A stretch of 64,000 nt of DNA. Origin: CADEEN01 sp963840805. GTDB lineage: Bacteria > Pseudomonadota > Gammaproteobacteria > Burkholderiales > Burkholderiaceae_C. Numbering within the stretch: position 1 is the first letter of the stretch; every line of letters starts with the position of its first letter. The DNA lies in contig CAWJAJ010000011.1 in NCBI GenBank assembly GCA_963840805.1, positions 637,824 to 701,823 of the forward strand. Direction: 5' to 3'. The notes below the pieces were generated by a model, which was not told the DNA's origin, did no database searches, and saw nothing but the letters and a program-made list of their open reading frames with translations. The position numbers were made by a program, and so were the translations under genes. Below, piece by piece: positions 59,901 to 64,000 of the stretch.

Positions 59901-62900
59901 CACTTTCAACGCCGCCACCCTCGTGGGCACCTACGGCAGCCTGAGCCTCGATGCGGCCGGCGCCTGGACCTACACCGCCAGCTCGGCGCACGACGCGTTC
60001 GTCGCCGGCACCACCTACCGAGACCTGTTCACCGTCACCAGCGCCGACGGCACCTCCTCCACCGTCACCGTCAACATCCTGGGCACCAACGACGCGGCCG
60101 TGCTCAGCTCGGCCACGGTGGCCCTGACCGAGACCGATGCGGTGCTCACCGCCAGCGGCTCGCTGACCATCACCGACGTCGACAGCGCGGCCACTTTCAA
60201 CGCCGCCACCCTGGTGGGCACCTACGGCAGCCTGAGCCTGGATGCGGCCGGCGCCTGGACCTACACCGCCAGCTCGGCGCACGACGCGTTCGTCGCCGGC
60301 ACCACCTACCAAGACCTGTTCACCGTCACCAGCGCCGACGGCACCTCCTCCACCGTCACCGTCAACATCCTGGGCAGCAACGACGCGGCCGTGCTCAGCT
60401 CGGCCACGGTGGCCCTGACCGAGACCGATGCGGTGCTCACCGCCAGCGGCTCGCTGAGCATCTCCGACGTCGACAGCGCGGCCACTTTCAACGCCGCCAC
60501 CCTGGTGGGCACCTACGGCAGCCTGAGCCTGGATGCGGCCGGCGCCTGGACCTACACCGCCAGCTCGGCGCACGACGCGTTCGTCGCCGGCACCACCTAC
60601 CAAGACCTGTTCACCGTCACCAGCGCCGACGGCACCTCCTCCACCGTCACCGTCAACATCCTGGGCAGCAACGACGCGGCCGTGCTCAGCTCGGCCACGG
60701 TGGCCCTGACCGAGACCGATGCGGTGCTCACCGCCAGCGGCTCGCTGAGCATCTCCGACGTCGACAGCGCGGCCACTTTCAACGCCGCCACCCTGGTGGG
60801 CACCTACGGCAGCCTGAGCCTGGATGCGGCCGGCGCCTGGACCTACACCGCCAGCTCGGCGCACGACGCGTTCGTCGCCGGCACCACCTACCAAGACCTG
60901 TTCACCGTCACCAGCGCCGACGGCACCTCCTCCACCGTCACCGTCAACATCCTGGGCAGCAACGACGCGGCCGTGCTCAGCTCGGCCACGGTGGCCCTGA
61001 CCGAGACCGATGCGGTGCTCACCGCCAGCGGCTCGCTGAGCATCTCCGACGTCGACAGCGCGGCCACTTTCAACGCCGCCACCCTGGTGGGCACCTACGG
61101 CAGCCTGAGCCTGGATGCGGCCGGCGCCTGGACCTACACCGCCAGCTCGGCGCACGACGCGTTCGTCGCCGGCACCACCTACCAAGACCTGTTCACCGTC
61201 ACCAGCGCCGACGGCACCTCCTCCACCGTCACCGTCAACATCCTGGGCAGCAACGACGCGGCCGTGCTCAGCTCGGCCACGGTGGCCCTGACCGAGACCG
61301 ATGCGGTGCTCACCGCCAGCGGCTCGCTGAGCATCTCCGACGTCGACAGCGCGGCCACTTTCAACGCCGCCACCCTCGTGGGCACCTACGGCAGCCTGAG
61401 CCTGGATGCGGCCGGCGCCTGGACCTACACCGCCAGCTCGGCGCACGACGCGTTCGTCGCCGGCACCACCTACCAAGACCTGTTCACCGTCACCAGCGCC
61501 GACGGCACCTCCTCCACCGTCACCGTCAACATCCTGGGCAGCAACGACGCGGCCGTGCTCAGCTCGGCCACGGTGGCCCTGACCGAGACCGATGCGGTGC
61601 TCACCGCCAGCGGCTCGCTGAGCATCTCCGACGTCGACAGCGCGGCCACTTTCAACGCCGCCACCCTGGTGGGCACCTACGGCAGCCTGAGCCTGGATGC
61701 GGCCGGCGCCTGGACCTACACCGCCAGCTCGGCGCACGACGCGTTCGTCGCCGGCACCACCTACCAAGACCTGTTCACCGTCACCAGCGCCGACGGCACC
61801 TCCTCCACCGTCACCGTCAACATCCTGGGCAGCAACGACGCGGCCGTGCTCAGCTCGGCCACGGTGGCCCTGACCGAGACCGATGCGGTGCTCACCGCCA
61901 GCGGCTCGCTGAGCATCTCCGACGTCGACAGCGCGGCCACTTTCAACGCCGCCACCCTCGTGGGCACCTACGGCAGCCTGAGCCTGGATGCGGCCGGCGC
62001 CTGGACCTACACCGCCAGCTCGGCGCACGACGCGTTCGTCGCCGGCACCACCTACCAAGACCTGTTCACCGTCACCAGCGCCGACGGCACCTCCTCCACC
62101 GTCACCGTCAACATCCTGGGCAGCAACGACGCGGCCGTGCTCAGCTCGGCCACGGTGGCCCTGACCGAGACCGATGCGGTGCTCACCGCCAGCGGCTCGC
62201 TGAGCATCTCCGACGTCGACAGCGCGGCCACTTTCAACGCCGCCACCCTCGTGGGCACCTACGGCAGCCTGAGCCTGGATGCGGCCGGCGCCTGGACCTA
62301 CACCGCCAGCTCGGCGCACGACGCGTTCGTCGCCGGCACCACCTACCAAGACCTGTTCACCGTCACCAGCGCCGACGGCACCTCCTCCACCGTCACCGTC
62401 AACATCCTGGGCAGCAACGACGCGGCCGTGCTCAGCTCGGCCACGGTGGCCCTGACCGAGACCGATGCGGTGCTCACCGCCAGCGGCTCGCTGAGCATCT
62501 CCGACGTCGACAGCGCGGCCACTTTCAACGCCGCCACCCTCGTGGGCACCTACGGCAGCCTGAGCCTGGATGCGGCCGGCGCCTGGACCTACACCGCCAG
62601 CTCGGCGCACGACGCGTTCGTCGCCGGCACCACCTACCAAGACCTGTTCACCGTCACCAGCGCCGACGGCACCTCCTCCACCGTCACCGTCAACATCCTG
62701 GGCAGCAACGACGCGGCCGTGCTCAGCTCGGCCACGGTGGCCCTGACCGAGACCGATGCGGTGCTCACCGCCAGCGGCTCGCTGAGCATCTCCGACGTCG
62801 ACAGCGCGGCCACTTTCAACGCCGCCACCCTCGTGGGCACCTACGGCAGCCTGAGCCTGGATGCGGCCGGCGCCTGGACCTACACCGCCAGCTCGGCGCA

Positions 62901-64000
62901 CGACGCGTTCGTCGCCGGCACCACCTACCAAGACCTGTTCACCGTCACCAGCGCCGACGGCACCTCCTCCACCGTCACCGTCAACATCCTGGGCAGCAAC
63001 GACGCGGCCGTGCTCAGCTCGGCCACGGTGGCCCTGACCGAGACCGATGCGGTGCTCACCGCCAGCGGCTCGCTGAGCATCTCCGACGTCGACAGCGCGG
63101 CCACTTTCAACGCCGCCACCCTCGTGGGCACCTACGGCAGCCTGAGCCTGGATGCGGCCGGCGCCTGGACCTACACCGCCAGCTCGGCGCACGACGCGTT
63201 CGTCGCCGGCACCACCTACCAAGACCTGTTCACCGTCACCAGCGCCGACGGCACCTCCTCCACCGTCACCGTCAACATCCTGGGCAGCAACGACGCGGCC
63301 GTGCTCAGCTCGGCCACGGTGGCCCTGACCGAGACCGATGCGGTGCTCACCGCCAGCGGCTCGCTGAGCATCTCCGACGTCGACAGCGCGGCCACTTTCA
63401 ACGCCGCCACCCTCGTGGGCACCTACGGCAGCCTGAGCCTGGATGCGGCCGGCGCCTGGACCTACACCGCCAGCTCGGCGCACGACGCGTTCGTCGCCGG
63501 CACCACCTACCAAGACCTGTTCACCGTCACCAGCGCCGACGGCACCTCCTCCACCGTCACCGTCAACATCCTGGGCACCAACGACGCGGCCGTGCTCAGC
63601 TCGGCCACGGCGGCCCTGACCGAGACCGATGCGGTGCTCACCGCCAGCGGCACGCTGACCATCAGCGACGTCGACAGCGCGGCCACTTTCAACGCCGCCA
63701 CCCTCGTGGGCACCTACGGCAGCCTGAGCCATCGATGCGGCCGGCACCTGGACCTACACCGCCAGCTCGGCGCACGACGAGTTCGTCGCCGGCACCACCT
63801 ACCGAGACCTGTTCACGGTCACCAGCGCCGACGGCACCACCTCCACCGTCACCGTCAACATCCTGGGCACCAACGACGCGGCCGTGCTCAGCTCGGCCAC
63901 GGTGGCCCTGACCGAGACCAATGCGGTGCTCACCGCCAGCGGCTCGCTGAGCATCTCCGACGTCGACAGCGCGGCCACTTTCAACGCCGCCACCCTGGTG
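47996..64000 (+). CDS. Giant LapA-like T1SS adhesin with retention module and VCBS repeats (5' part, frameshifted, continues past window)
   Basis: At least 5,330 codons, unfinished. The order is: retention module (about residues 1-90, GIVLNIWGKAYIRGADGQWR) with TAAG at 86-89; Gly run; two cadherin-like domains; five 93-aa Ig-like units (49352-50746); one Ig-like domain; five 100-aa cadherin-like units (51326-52827); a non-repeated segment (about 53990-54480); four about 95-aa units (54868-56007); and at least 27 VCBS units of 97 aa (56008 on). LapA-type adhesins anchor in the outer membrane for biofilm attachment; a Ca-binding RTX C-terminus is expected beyond the window. The frame shifts at about 51891 (-1), 52370 (+1), 52441 (+1), 52786 (+1) and 63730 (+1), all single-base and all inside repeats. 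Confidence 0.9.
48251..48262 (+). other. LapG-type cleavage motif TAAG in the adhesin retention module
   Basis: Codons for Thr86-Ala87-Ala88-Gly89 lie between the retention module and a Gly run (GLAGGGGGALEAG). In Pseudomonas LapA the periplasmic protease LapG cuts between the alanines of a TAAG-type motif at about this place, releasing the adhesin. Motif and position agree; cleavage here is inferred. No lapG or lapD gene lies in the window. Confidence 0.7.
49352..50746 (+). repeat. Five 279-bp Ig-like repeats in the adhesin
   Basis: Unit starts fall at 49352, 49631, 49910, 50189 and 50468, exactly 279 bp (93 aa) apart. Each opens VDAPALxNDxTPTITG or similar and contains TDLPAGATVTLTVTDANGAV and a Bap-like AALAxGxYxVxAxAxDAAGN. 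The copies are clearly diverged, unlike the VCBS array, which points to an older duplication. Confidence 0.9.
51326..52827 (+). repeat. Five 300-bp cadherin-like repeats in the adhesin
   Basis: The Asn codon of NDLPI falls at 51326, 51626, 51925, 52225 and 52527, and the next unit opens at 52828. The spacings are 300, 299, 300, 302 and 301, so the unit is 300 bp (100 aa), and the departures locate the four indels. Copies two to five are close to identical (GTGENAVLASSVPAATDVDG, FNPDGTYSFNPGAAFDDLA). Confidence 0.92.
54868..56007 (+). repeat. Four about 285-bp cadherin-like repeats before the VCBS array
   Basis: Units open at the Asn codons 54868, 55153, 55438 and 55723 (285 bp apart), and the last runs 291 bp to the VCBS array. 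The shared features are NDxPVA, EDTALT, LLANDSDVDG, VNGSVALVGGDIVFTP and GPASFTYT. The copies have diverged moderately, and the last (TATEDTPVTYTAAQLLGNDT) is a different subtype. Confidence 0.85.
56008..64000 (+). repeat. Near-identical tandem array of 291-bp VCBS repeats (27 complete, one partial)
   Basis: Unit starts are 56008 + 291 x n, to 63574; a one-base insertion near 63730 moves the 28th start to 63866. Each unit codes 97 aa (SSATVALTETDAVLTASGSL, DVDSAATFNAATLVGTYGSL, GTTYQDLFTVTSADGTSSTV), a VCBS domain. Copies 2-7 show no difference by eye. Copies 9-15 carry substitutions such as SLSIS to TLTIT, DAF to DEF and YQD to YRD; 16-26 return to the first type, with CTCGTG replacing CTGGTG in 19 and 21-26. 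The copy number may be wrong if reads did not span the array. Confidence 0.95.

Noticed and set aside
56008..64000. The regular array considered as a CRISPR or satellite
   Set aside because: There are no unique spacers, the unit is 291 bp, and it translates in frame as a VCBS domain.

Overview
The window is very GC-rich chromosomal DNA with dense, mostly short-spaced genes. The gene set (class I PHA synthase plus acetoacetyl-CoA reductase, GlnD, PurL, EttA, RhlE, a DUF2788 protein, a maleylpyruvate isomerase/fumarylpyruvate hydrolase pair) and the hairpin-rich intergenic repeats suggest a betaproteobacterium of the order Burkholderiales, perhaps near Rubrivivax/Leptothrix. That placement is inferred from gene content; no rRNA or tRNA gene was seen.

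Layout. 1-1684: 3' part of an aminopeptidase P. 1716-3594 (minus): LytS/LytTR-type two-component pair. 3719-7513 (minus): a lipoprotein zinc metalloprotease and a Tat-exported Rieske-like protein. 7542-9286 (minus): EttA behind a 25-codon upstream ORF that begins with the same five residues. 9394-10087: an MFS transporter remnant overlapping a DUF4870-like membrane protein. 10251-16270: RhlE, hemerythrin, NAD(P)-binding protein, beta-CASP nuclease, MgtC/DUF4010 protein, a hypothetical. 16338-18775: Ala/Lys-rich secreted protein, prolyl 4-hydroxylase-like oxygenase, DegP-like protease. 18832-22818 (minus): PurL. 22910-28859: map-glnD-mnmH-M16 peptidase. 28882-38303: small hypotheticals, a winged-helix/ATPase regulator, a PlsB/PlsC-like acyltransferase, membrane proteins, a Tat-exported propeller lyase homologue and a lipoprotein. 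38533-41088 (minus): phaC-phaB. 41207-43527: small membrane protein, PgeF-like, GST-zeta and FAH-family genes.

43585 to the end is the most distinctive region: a Nudix gene, a LapB-like type I secretion ATPase, a LapC-like adaptor, then one enormous adhesin gene that runs off the window (at least 16 kb, about 5,330 codons). The adhesin starts with a LapA-type retention module carrying a TAAG LapG-type cleavage motif, followed by five 93-aa Ig-like units, five 100-aa cadherin-like units, a non-repetitive segment, four about 95-aa units, and at least 27 nearly identical 97-aa VCBS units. The transporter probably exports the adhesin, the retention module would hold it in the outer-membrane pore, and a LapG protease encoded elsewhere would release it.

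A caution: at least twelve single-base indels break frames of otherwise intact genes (aminopeptidase P, RhlE, Map, a lipoprotein, the adhesin, the MFS remnant), mostly insertions. They look like assembly or read errors rather than biology, so frameshifted genes are described here as they would read after correction.
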